DNA of 48,379 bases from Bacteroidales bacterium. Lineage in GTDB: Bacteria; Bacteroidota; Bacteroidia; Bacteroidales; UBA7960. A model generated the notes under the pieces. That model had not been told where the DNA came from, made no database searches, and saw only the letters and a program-made list of their open reading frames with translations. The first letter of the stretch is position 1. Every line of letters begins with the position of its first letter. The stretch covers positions 1-48,379 of the forward strand of contig SLQX01000013.1 in assembly GCA_007131245.1 (NCBI GenBank), given 5' to 3'. Below are positions 41,680 to 48,379 of the stretch, piece by piece. A program made the position numbers and the translations under genes.

Positions 41680-43422
41680 ATGCAAATTCTTCAAAGATAT
41701 TTTCCGATGGCCCTTGTTTCAGGGCTTGCAATCATTGGTGCTTTTTTATTCACAAATGCATGGGGGCAAACCCCGTCAGTTCGTCTCCAGGACGGCCAAT
41801 TCACTGGTCAGGGGCCCTATAGTGATGGCGAGAAACATGGCCAATGGGAGTACTTCGACCAGGACAACAACCTGCGCAAACAAGGCACTTATGATATGGG
41901 CACCCAAACAGGTATCTGGAGTTTTTTTGATGCGGATGAAGCCAAAGACTATGAAATTGATTTTGAGGAAGAGCGTTTTACCGGATTTTATGAAGATGGT
42001 ATTGTAAAAAAAGCCGGACCCTGGGACCAGGGTAGAAAAACCGGAGAATGGGAGTACTTTCACGAAAACGGCCAAAAGAAAGAAACCGGCAGCTATGAGA
42101 TGGATGACCGCGCAGGATTATGGAAGTTCTACGACACTGCAGGCCATCTTAAAGAAACCTATAATTACGAAACCTTTGCCTACGAAGCCTTTTATCCCAA
42201 CGGCCATTTACGGGAAAAGGGGTACAAGGAACAAGACTTAAAACACGGTGAGTACCAGTATTTTTATGAAAGCGGCCAGCTTTGGTCAAAAGGAATCTAT
42301 GAACACGATGAAAAAGCCGGGATGTGGGAGTTCTGGTTTGAGGATGGGCAAAAATGGGCAGAGATAGAACATGGTGATGGCACAAGTAAAACCTGGTACC
42401 CCAATGGTCAACTAGAGATGCAGGGAGGCATCCAGGGGGGCGAGAAACAGGGTGAGTGGATTTTTTACTATGAAGACGCAAGGGTAAAGGAAAAATCAGA
42501 ATACCGCAACGACAAGAGGAACGGAACTACGGTACAGTTTAATGAGGACGGGCAAAAAGAGTTTGAGGGCAGCTATAAAGACAACCGCCTGCATGGTTAT
42601 GCCACCTGGTGGTTTGAAAATGGCAACAAAGAGATGGAAGGGAAGTCGGTAGAAAGCCTTCAGCAGGGCACCTGGGTATTTTATTTTGAAAACGGAAACA
42701 AAGCCAGCAAGGGTGATTTTGAACAGGGTAAGCGGGAAGGCACCTGGACCTACTACTACACCACCGGCGAAAAGCTCAGAGAGGGTGTTTTTGAAAATGA
42801 TAAACGCACCGGAACATGGACCGTATGGTATGAATCAGGTGATAAAAGCCACCAAGGACCTTTTATGAACAACCTTGAGCACGGTGAGTGGGTTAGCTGG
42901 TATGAAAACGGAAGTAAAAAAGACAGGGGCTCCTTTAACAAGGCAAGAATGGATGGCAAATGGGAAGGCTGGCATGACAACGGCAATAAAAGATACGAGG
43001 TGCACTACAAAATTGTACCCGACACCACCGAAAGTGTCCGCCATGGAAAAGCTACACACTGGTTTGATGACGGGAACCTGCAACGGGTTGCCCACTATGA
43101 AAAAGGACTGCTGCACGGAGACTTTGCCCAGTATTATGCCAATGGTGAAATAATGGAAGAAGGCAGGTATGAAGACAACTTCAAGCAGGGAAGCTGGTTT
43201 TTCTACGATGAAAGAGGCCGAAAAATCAGGGAGCAAAGCTTTAAAGACAACCGGCTGCATGGCACTTTCACAGCCTTTTATGCCAATGGAAGGGTGCGTG
43301 AGAGGGGTGAATACGTGGATGGAGTAAAGCAGGGCCGCTGGACCATTTTTGACCAGGATGGTATTCGCATCAGGAGAATGACTTTCCAGGACGGAAGTAT
43401 TGTGGAAATGCATCACGACTAA
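41680..43422 (+). CDS. Exported MORN/YwqK-type repeat protein (about 22 repeats)
   Basis: From ATG 41680 the product (580 residues) begins with a signal peptide (MQILQRYFPM...FLFTNAWGQ, about 28 residues). The rest is about 22 tandem units of 23-25 residues of the type W-x-(F/Y)-(F/Y)-x-x-x-G-x-x-x-x-x-G-x-(Y/F)-x-x-G-x-(K/R)-x-G, for example GEWEYFHENGQKKETGSYEM. These are beta-hairpin repeats of the MORN/YwqK class; full length with one or two degenerate units near residue 90 and 150. It should form a long beta solenoid in the periplasm or at the outer membrane. YwqK is annotated as an antitoxin in Bacillus, but there is no toxin here and the exported location argues against that role. Confidence 0.85.
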   Translation: MQILQRYFPMALVSGLAIIGAFLFTNAWGQTPSVRLQDGQFTGQGPYSDGEKHGQWEYFDQDNNLRKQGTYDMGTQTGIWSFFDADEAKDYEIDFEEERFTGFYEDGIVKKAGPWDQGRKTGEWEYFHENGQKKETGSYEMDDRAGLWKFYDTAGHLKETYNYETFAYEAFYPNGHLREKGYKEQDLKHGEYQYFYESGQLWSKGIYEHDEKAGMWEFWFEDGQKWAEIEHGDGTSKTWYPNGQLEMQGGIQGGEKQGEWIFYYEDARVKEKSEYRNDKRNGTTVQFNEDGQKEFEGSYKDNRLHGYATWWFENGNKEMEGKSVESLQQGTWVFYFENGNKASKGDFEQGKREGTWTYYYTTGEKLREGVFENDKRTGTWTVWYESGDKSHQGPFMNNLEHGEWVSWYENGSKKDRGSFNKARMDGKWEGWHDNGNKRYEVHYKIVPDTTESVRHGKATHWFDDGNLQRVAHYEKGLLHGDFAQYYANGEIMEEGRYEDNFKQGSWFFYDERGRKIREQSFKDNRLHGTFTAFYANGRVRERGEYVDGVKQGRWTIFDQDGIRIRRMTFQDGSIVEMHHD

Positions 43423-43446
43423 TGCATTTCAAAAGCCTGCCCCTTG

Positions 43447-43794
43447 TTAACCCCAAAATGCCCCATGTTCATCTTTACGAAGAACGTCAATAAACTCATT
43501 CAGGTTTTTAATATACATCTTTGGCTCATAACCATGCCATCTCAAATCAGATGGCATCCAGTATATTTTCCATCTTTTTTTTGATTTTTGCCAGGTTGTC
43601 CTGATGATGGGGGTCTTTTGGTATTTATCGGGCTGATTCCAGCGAGGACGAACCTCAAAAACAAAAATACTTTGCCCCTCGATTTCGTAGGTAATATCCA
43701 GCTCGTCACGCATCTCTTTAGGCGGACGGTCCTTTGCAAGAAAATTTTCCATTACCTCGATTACCTCTGTCATAAAAAGTGCATCCAAACCCAT
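43447..43794 (-). CDS. DUF3024-like protein
   Basis: A small cytoplasmic protein of up to 115 residues, starting at ATG 43794 or more likely at the internal ATG 43773 (MTEVIEVMENFLA). It shows the segments VFEVRPRWNQPD, TTWQKSKKRWKIYWM and NLNEFIDVLRKDEHGAFWG, which fit the DUF3024 pattern of a RP-x-W centre and a W-x-x-YW stretch. It follows the MscS-like gene by 13 nt on the same strand. The function of the family is unknown to me. It converges on the MORN-repeat gene, 24 nt away. Confidence 0.7.
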   Translation of the reverse strand: MGLDALFMTEVIEVMENFLAKDRPPKEMRDELDITYEIEGQSIFVFEVRPRWNQPDKYQKTPIIRTTWQKSKKRWKIYWMPSDLRWHGYEPKMYIKNLNEFIDVLRKDEHGAFWG

Positions 43795-43807
43795 AGTACT
43801 TGCTTTT

Positions 43808-44524
43808 TTAGTTGTCTTTTACAGCATGCTTCTCCGCATACAGCCGGATGATCTCTTCTGTTTTAGCAGCCATATCGTCTTTCACAGAAACAAATTGTAT
43901 ACGGGCAACATATTGATTATCTACCGGTGTTAACTCAATTTCAATTTTTGCGCTGGCCACCACCCAGGGAAGTTCCAGGATTTTTGCCTTTAACAGCTGT
44001 TGAATTTTTTGTGCTCCCTGGTGCTGTGGCAAACGCACACTCACCCGGTGACTTTTCCCATAACCTTTGTCGGGATTTTGGGCTAACATGTTCCTGTTTA
44101 CCTGGCTGTAAGGTATTTTTATTTTTTCTCCATCTTCTTTCTGAATTTCCAATGAAAGAAACCCCAGGGACGATATGGCTCCGGAATAATTGCCGGTCTT
44201 AATAAAAACACCTGGTTCAAGGGCATGCTCCGAACGCACTACCGCACCCAAAAGCCAGTCTCGCAATACCAGCCAACCAAACAGCAAAGTTATTACCACA
44301 GCAAGACTAATGATTACAAAGGGATAAACGGTGCTATGCAAAAAAAAGGACTGAAGGGTATAAAAAATAAAAGCCAACCATACAAAACGCTCAACCCACG
44401 GGAAAACCCTCAGGGTATAGTGGTGGTAGCTTTTGTTTCGGGTAGCCATACGCAGGAAATACCAGGCCCCACGCAGCAGCACAAAAAAAGAAACAGCGAG
44501 CAATAGTGCAACCACAACTTTCAT
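43808..44524 (-). CDS. MscS-like mechanosensitive channel family protein
   Basis: From ATG 44524 (MKVVVALLL) the product is about 238 residues with three to four membrane helices in the first 125 residues. A MscS-like beta domain follows (about residues 110-165: ALEPGVFIKTGNYSGAISSLGFLSLEIQKEDGEKIKIPYSQV, quoted in part as KIKIPYSQVNRNML), and then an alpha/beta tail. The order of pore helix, beta domain and C-terminal domain fits a small MscS-type channel that opens on hypo-osmotic shock. The typical pore-helix Gly/Ala pattern is weak, so conductance is not certain. A -7 element TAACTTTG lies about 46 nt before ATG 44524 and supports it over the track start (44572). Confidence 0.8.
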   Translation of the reverse strand: MKVVVALLLAVSFFVLLRGAWYFLRMATRNKSYHHYTLRVFPWVERFVWLAFIFYTLQSFFLHSTVYPFVIISLAVVITLLFGWLVLRDWLLGAVVRSEHALEPGVFIKTGNYSGAISSLGFLSLEIQKEDGEKIKIPYSQVNRNMLAQNPDKGYGKSHRVSVRLPQHQGAQKIQQLLKAKILELPWVVASAKIEIELTPVDNQYVARIQFVSVKDDMAAKTEEIIRLYAEKHAVKDN

Positions 44525-44569
44525 AAATGTTTTTTTTAAATGGCAGCCATGATACAGCAACCTGCTGCT

Positions 44570-44601
44570 CAAAGTTAATGATTATTACAACTTTTGAACA
44601 A
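44570..44601 (-). promoter_or_regulatory. Promoter of the MscS-like/DUF3024 unit
   Basis: On the minus strand TTG (44601-44599), a 21-nt spacer and an exact -7 element TAACTTTG (44577-44570). The predicted start of transcription, near 44563, lies inside the track's extended ORF and supports ATG 44524. Confidence 0.6.
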
Positions 44602-44700
44602 CCTGCAAGGCAAAAATCCCATCTCCCGATTCAAAAACACCGGTTCATGGGCAGTAGCCGGAATCTTTCATGGCCGTTTTGCCACAACCTCCTCAACCAT

Positions 44701-44735
44701 AAAAAAACCTCTGAAGCCGCATGGACTTCAGAGGT
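44701..44735 (-). terminator. Terminator of the trans-sulfuration enzyme gene
   Basis: A 10-bp perfect stem ACCTCTGAAG / CTTCAGAGGT with a 9-nt loop. On the minus strand it is followed by seven T residues, 31 nt after the stop of the PLP-enzyme gene. Confidence 0.9.
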
Positions 44736-44765
44736 GCGCAAGAAACGACCTTCAAAAAAGGCAGT

Positions 44766-45965
44766 TTAAACAAACCTTAATTCTTTCAAGCTCTCATGAA
44801 TCAAGTTAAAGGTTCTCTCAATATCATTGTCCAGGCCAACAGAAAAACGGATAAGCCCCTCTGACATGCCCATTTTCTTTTGCACCTCTTCAGGTACTTC
44901 GCTGGAGGTGCTTTTGCCAGAGTTGCTGAACAAAGTTTTAAAGTACCCAAGGCTCACGGCCAGGTAGCCCACCCCTTTTTCCTGCATCTTCTCCATCAGT
45001 TGACTGGCCCTCTCAGCAGTTTCCATATCTATGGCAATCATTCCGCCAAAGCCAAAGTCAGGATGCATGATTTTTTTGAACAAATCAAACTGGGGGTGTT
45101 CGGGCATACCGGGATAGTTGAACTTCAGACCAATCTCTTTGAATTTCTTGGCCAGGAACATAGCATTGTGGCTGTGCTGTTTCATGCGAATATGCAGCGT
45201 ATGTAAATTTTTGTGGATACTGGAAGAGCGCAGCGGGTCAAGCACAGGCCCCAGAAGCATGGCTGTTCCGGTGTTAACATCTGCCAGATCGTTGATAAAC
45301 TGCTCATCGGCACAAATGGCTCCGGCGACACAGTCGTTTTTACCATTGATAAATTTGGTCATACTGTAAACCACAATGTGCGCACCCAGCTTGGCAGGAG
45401 CCACAATCATGGGGGTAAAAGTATTATCAACCATCAGCTTGATACCATGATCATTAGCTATTTTGGCCAGACCTTCGATGTCGCAAATCTGCAACAGGGG
45501 GTTGGTCATGGTTTCGGTATAGATGAGCGTTGTTTCAGGGCGAATGGCCTCCTTTATTTGCTTATGATCGGTGGGATCAACAAAGGTAACATCAATCTGG
45601 AACTTTTTCAGATAGTTGGCCAAGAAAGCAAAGGTACCGCCATAAGTGGTAACCGACGACACTATGTGTGAGCCACATTGGCAAAGCTGCAAAATAGCAG
45701 AAGTGATGGCTGCCATTCCCGAGGCAGTTACCCATGCACTTTGGGTTCCTTCCATGGTGGCCAGTGCATCGGCCAGGTAGCGGTTGGATGGATTCCAGTG
45801 GCGAGAATACAAAAAGCAGCCCTCTTGCTCGCCATGGAAGGTATCCACCATGGTTTTGGCCTGCATAAAGGTGTAGGTTGCCGAATCGGTTATGGAGGGA
45901 TTTACGTCACCATGTTCTCCGAACTGGAGTAAATCCTGGATGTTGGATGCCGGGTCAAATTTCAT
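44766..45965 (-). CDS. Trans-sulfuration family PLP enzyme (methionine gamma-lyase/cystathionine gamma-lyase-like)
   Basis: A cytoplasmic PLP enzyme of the Cys/Met metabolism family, 399 residues. The PLP lysine lies in YSMTKFINGKND and the C-terminal substrate loop in LGYFKTLFSNSGKSTSSE and GLIRFSVGLDN. The family covers cystathionine gamma-synthase, cystathionine gamma-lyase and methionine gamma-lyase. True methionine gamma-lyases carry a Cys in the TLYGCTF motif; here the segment is TTYGGTFAFL with Gly, so bona fide Met gamma-lyase action is doubtful. The gene is divergent from an Lrp/AsnC regulator, an arrangement like mdeR-mdeA of Pseudomonas, and has a good -7 element (TATTTTTG). Confidence 0.87.
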   Translation of the reverse strand: MKFDPASNIQDLLQFGEHGDVNPSITDSATYTFMQAKTMVDTFHGEQEGCFLYSRHWNPSNRYLADALATMEGTQSAWVTASGMAAITSAILQLCQCGSHIVSSVTTYGGTFAFLANYLKKFQIDVTFVDPTDHKQIKEAIRPETTLIYTETMTNPLLQICDIEGLAKIANDHGIKLMVDNTFTPMIVAPAKLGAHIVVYSMTKFINGKNDCVAGAICADEQFINDLADVNTGTAMLLGPVLDPLRSSSIHKNLHTLHIRMKQHSHNAMFLAKKFKEIGLKFNYPGMPEHPQFDLFKKIMHPDFGFGGMIAIDMETAERASQLMEKMQEKGVGYLAVSLGYFKTLFSNSGKSTSSEVPEEVQKKMGMSEGLIRFSVGLDNDIERTFNLIHESLKELRFV

Positions 45966-46023
45966 AATGTTGTCTTTTATTTTTTATGTGAATCTAATCG
46001 TTTTGAAACCGTTCTGAATGCAG

Positions 46024-46031
46024 CAAAAATA
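46024..46031 (-). promoter_or_regulatory. -7 promoter element of the trans-sulfuration enzyme gene
   Basis: On the minus strand TATTTTTG is an exact TAnnTTTG match, about 58 nt upstream of ATG 45965. It lies in a 187-nt divergent region shared with the Lrp/AsnC gene, where the regulator can bind. Confidence 0.5.
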
Positions 46032-46152
46032 ATGATTTTGAATTATAACACCTAAAAAATAAATAATTACTCACCTTTTCATGTGATTTTGCTTACACTT
46101 TCGGCAAATTTGTATTACTTTTACAAAATATTATAATTAAACCCGGTTGAAA

Positions 46153-46644
46153 ATGAGTGGTAGCTTTCAGATTGACAAGACCGATCAGAAAATCCTGGAA
46201 ATACTAACCCGTAACGCACGTATGCCCTTCCTGGAGGTAGCACGCATTTGCGGAATCAGTGGTGCAGCTGTCCATCAGCGTGTGCAAAAACTTTTGGATG
46301 CAGGGGTTATCAAAGGGTCGCAATTTAACCTAAACCCCAAGGGACTTGGATACCAAACCTGTGCCTACATCGGCATCCAGGTTAATCTCAATGCCAATTC
46401 TACACACCAACAAGTGTTTCAAAAAATAAGGGAAATTCCTGAAATAGTGGAATGTCACCACATATCTGGTAAGTACTCCCTGTTTGTTAAAGTTTTAACC
46501 AAAAACAATGAGCACCTTAAAAAGGTCATTGTGGAAAACATTCAATCCATTGTGGAGGTGACCAGCACAGAAACATTCATATCACTGGAAGAGGGATTTA
46601 CAAGAATACTGCCTGTAAGAACCGGCAGCATAAGTAGTTTTTAG
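46153..46644 (+). CDS. Lrp/AsnC family transcriptional regulator
   Basis: A regulator of about 163 residues. The N-terminal helix-turn-helix (DKTDQKILEILTRNARMPFLEVARICGISGAAVHQRVQKL, quoted in part as GISGAAVHQRVQKLLDAGVI) is followed by an RAM/AsnC effector-binding domain (about residues 75-150). The track's TTG start is 6 nt upstream; ATG 46153 (MSGSFQID) is chosen. It is divergent from a sulfur amino-acid PLP enzyme and probably controls it in response to an amino acid such as methionine; this is inferred from position. A terminator follows. Confidence 0.92.
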   Translation: MSGSFQIDKTDQKILEILTRNARMPFLEVARICGISGAAVHQRVQKLLDAGVIKGSQFNLNPKGLGYQTCAYIGIQVNLNANSTHQQVFQKIREIPEIVECHHISGKYSLFVKVLTKNNEHLKKVIVENIQSIVEVTSTETFISLEEGFTRILPVRTGSISSF

Positions 46645-46665
46645 TTGGTTTTGGTTTAATAATTG

Positions 46666-46699
46666 AAAAGGAGACACCCTTCGCGGGCTGTCTCCTTTT
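46666..46699. terminator. Terminator between the Lrp/AsnC and GH97 genes
   Basis: A stem AAAAGGAGACA / TGTCTCCTTTT with a partly paired inner segment CCC-TTCGC-GGG, followed by a T-run on the plus strand and a mirrored run on the minus strand, between convergent genes. Confidence 0.85.
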
Positions 46700-46738
46700 T
46701 TTAGTCACATATCTGCAGAAAGCTGATGCATACGGGTG

Positions 46739-48379
46739 CTACCACTCCGGAACCTGACGCATAAAGCTAATGGCTGCTCCCCCGCCGGGGGCAAGCCTGA
46801 GGGTTATTTCTGAATCGGGATCGGCATCCACTTCTTCAATAACATAGGCGGTAGGGTTGTCATCCCAATGTGCCTCTTCACCATCGGCATACAATACCAC
46901 ATCATATCGCTCACCGGGTTCCAGAAAATCGGTCTTCACAGTTATTTCGCGTGCATCTTCATTGGTGATGCTCCCCAGGAACCAGTTACCGGTTTCCCGC
47001 TCCTTGCGTGCAATGGTAACATACTCCCCCACTTCACCATTGAGCACAAGCGATTCCTCCCAGTCTACACCCACATCTTTAATAAACTGAAAAGCCGGGT
47101 GCCCGTCATAATACTCGGGTAAATCGGCCACCATCTGCATGGGACTGTAAATCACCACGTACAGCGCCAGCTGCTGGGCCAGTGTGGTGTTTACCTGGTT
47201 TTCATCGCGGTAGGGCTCCATCTTGATGTTGAAAATACCCGGTGTATAATCAATGGGGCCTGCCAGCATCCGTGTAAAAGCCACAATGGGTAAATGCTCA
47301 GGCGGATTGCCTCCATCGGTGGCCCAGGCATTAAACTCCTGCCCCCTAAGCCCTTCCCGGGTGGCATCGTTGGGGTAGGTGCGACGCAAACCTGAAGCCA
47401 TAATGGGCTCATGGGCATTGACCATAACTCTGTGTTCTGCAGCTTTTTCCACAACCCGCATATAGTGGTTTACCATCCACTGGCCATGATGGTACTCACC
47501 ACGTGGGATGATGGTACCCACATACCCGGTTTTTACCATATCATAACCATAGTGTTCCATTAAAGCATAAGCCGTATCCAGCTGTTCTTCATAGGTAGTG
47601 ACGGCTGATGAAGTTTCATGGTGCATTACCAGCCTCACCCCCTTTTCCTTGGCGTAATCAACCACTTCTTCAAGGTCAAAGTCGGGATAGGGGGTAACAA
47701 AATCAAAGATACCCTCCCGGTCTTCGGTACCTATCCAGTTTTCCCATCCGGTATACCAGCCTTCAATGAGTAGTGCCCCTATTCCATGTTCCGAAGCAAA
47801 ATCTATATATGCTTTGGCATTTTCGGTGGTTGCACCATGGTTACCGTGGGGTTCAGCCCCAATCCAGGTACTCATATCCTGGCTGGCAGAATAATCCCAG
47901 GTAGATTTGCCCAAATGCATCTCCCACCAAATGCCCATATATTTTGTGGGCTTAAGCCAGGAAACATCTCCAAGTCTGTTGGGCTCATTAAGGTTTACAA
48001 TCAGATTAGATTCAATCAGGTCGGTGGCTTGCCGGGCTATCTGGATTGTGCGCCAGGGGGTTTGGAAAGGAGTGTTTTGAATAACTTTGTAGTCTTCCCT
48101 TTCTGTACCTACCAGGTTGTTGCGCATCTGCAGGTTCTCGGCATCGATCTCAAGGGTAATACCTGCATAATCAATTAATGCAGCTTCATGAAAACTCAGA
48201 TGCAGCCCTTGTTGTGTTTGCATGGTAACAGGGGTGTTTACGGCATTTACCGGAATATAGGTTTGCGCCAGGTTAGGATGGTCACGTTTGGTGGTGGCAT
48301 CAATTTCTGAAAACAAAGTGGTGCTGTAAAGATGTTCATAAATATCCCAGTCACCGGGTGTCCACCATACTTTGTGATC
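46739..48379 (-). CDS. Glycoside hydrolase family 97 protein, 5' end beyond the window (partial)
   Basis: A GH97 alpha-glucosidase/alpha-galactosidase-like enzyme. The track begins at a TTG (48316), but the frame stays open to the window edge and encodes WWTPGDWDIYEHLYSTTLFSE, a GH97 hallmark, so the gene is cut here and lacks its N-terminal beta-sandwich start. Motifs: the TIM barrel with LRLVMHHE, DMVKTGYVG, VNAHEP (a Glu), TYPN, and the general acid in LRGQEFNAW. The residue in DMVKTGY is Gly where retaining GH97 members have the Asp nucleophile, matching the inverting SusB-type group. The C-terminal beta domain ends RLAPGGGAAISFM. Probably periplasmic and acting on starch-like glucans; no Sus genes are in view. 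Confidence 0.9.
   Translation of the reverse strand, partial: DHKVWWTPGDWDIYEHLYSTTLFSEIDATTKRDHPNLAQTYIPVNAVNTPVTMQTQQGLHLSFHEAALIDYAGITLEIDAENLQMRNNLVGTEREDYKVIQNTPFQTPWRTIQIARQATDLIESNLIVNLNEPNRLGDVSWLKPTKYMGIWWEMHLGKSTWDYSASQDMSTWIGAEPHGNHGATTENAKAYIDFASEHGIGALLIEGWYTGWENWIGTEDREGIFDFVTPYPDFDLEEVVDYAKEKGVRLVMHHETSSAVTTYEEQLDTAYALMEHYGYDMVKTGYVGTIIPRGEYHHGQWMVNHYMRVVEKAAEHRVMVNAHEPIMASGLRRTYPNDATREGLRGQEFNAWATDGGNPPEHLPIVAFTRMLAGPIDYTPGIFNIKMEPYRDENQVNTTLAQQLALYVVIYSPMQMVADLPEYYDGHPAFQFIKDVGVDWEESLVLNGEVGEYVTIARKERETGNWFLGSITNEDAREITVKTDFLEPGERYDVVLYADGEEAHWDDNPTAYVIEEVDADPDSEITLRLAPGGGAAISFMRQVPEW

Noticed and set aside
41680-43422. YwqK-type toxin-antitoxin system
   Set aside because: The protein is exported, carries many repeats and has no adjacent toxin gene; the label would rest on repeat similarity alone.
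1-48379. CRISPR arrays, insertion sequences, integrases or phage genes
   Set aside because: No direct-repeat arrays with spacers, transposase motifs or terminal inverted repeats were seen while reading both strands; the gene content is ordinary chromosomal.

Overview
The window looks like chromosomal DNA of a Bacteroidota, probably of the Bacteroidales/Marinilabiliales branch. The evidence is the moderate GC, start codons with almost no Shine-Dalgarno signal, many copies of the Bacteroidota -7 promoter element TAnnTTTG, and typical families: an S46 dipeptidyl-peptidase, an ExbB/ExbD/ExbD block with a small extra membrane protein, a PIN-PhoH protein, a GH97 glucosidase and COG2834-type LolA-like proteins. 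No phage, insertion sequence, integrase or CRISPR array was seen. Genus cannot be given from the sequence alone.

Layout. 0-5 kb: a DJ-1/PfpI protein converges on a minus-strand run mlaE-mlaF-MacB-like permease-gpmI. 5.3-9.5 kb (+): a previously untracked 54-residue lipoprotein overlapping a SprT-like metalloprotein, then mannose-1-phosphate guanylyltransferase and a secreted DPP7-like peptidase. 9.6-15.5 kb: a prolyl oligopeptidase lipoprotein (-), a YD-repeat-like protein (+), the exbB-X-exbD-exbD motor operon (-) and tRNA-Ser(GGA). 15.9-24 kb: PhoH-like, an M28/glutaminyl-cyclase-like lipoprotein, crcB, a TPR lipoprotein, an esterase, a TonB protein and a DPP5-like S9 peptidase.

24.5-33 kb holds the most interesting block. 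A GbsR/MarR-type regulator is followed by a LolA-fold periplasmic protein, two FtsX-type permeases (A, B), one ATPase, two more permeases (A', B') and an outer-membrane barrel. Two nearly identical 20-bp palindromes lie in front of the regulator and in front of the first operon gene, so the block appears to be one autoregulated trans-envelope system, probably handling lipid or lipoprotein.

33-38 kb (-): a three-subunit NAD-linked formate dehydrogenase (NuoE-like, NuoF-like, Mo/W alpha subunit with an active-site Cys) preceded by a 350-nt hairpin-rich leader. 38-48 kb: a large RecB/AddA-like helicase-nuclease, a secreted protein with about 22 MORN/YwqK-like repeats, a MscS-like channel with a DUF3024 protein, a trans-sulfuration PLP enzyme divergent from an Lrp/AsnC regulator, and a GH97 glycosidase cut by the window edge.

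Together these genes suggest an anaerobic or facultative organism living on peptides and glucans: several exported peptidases, TonB/ExbBD energised uptake, a GH97 enzyme and formate oxidation coupled to NAD. That lifestyle statement is inference. All family calls come from reading motifs by eye; no database search was run.
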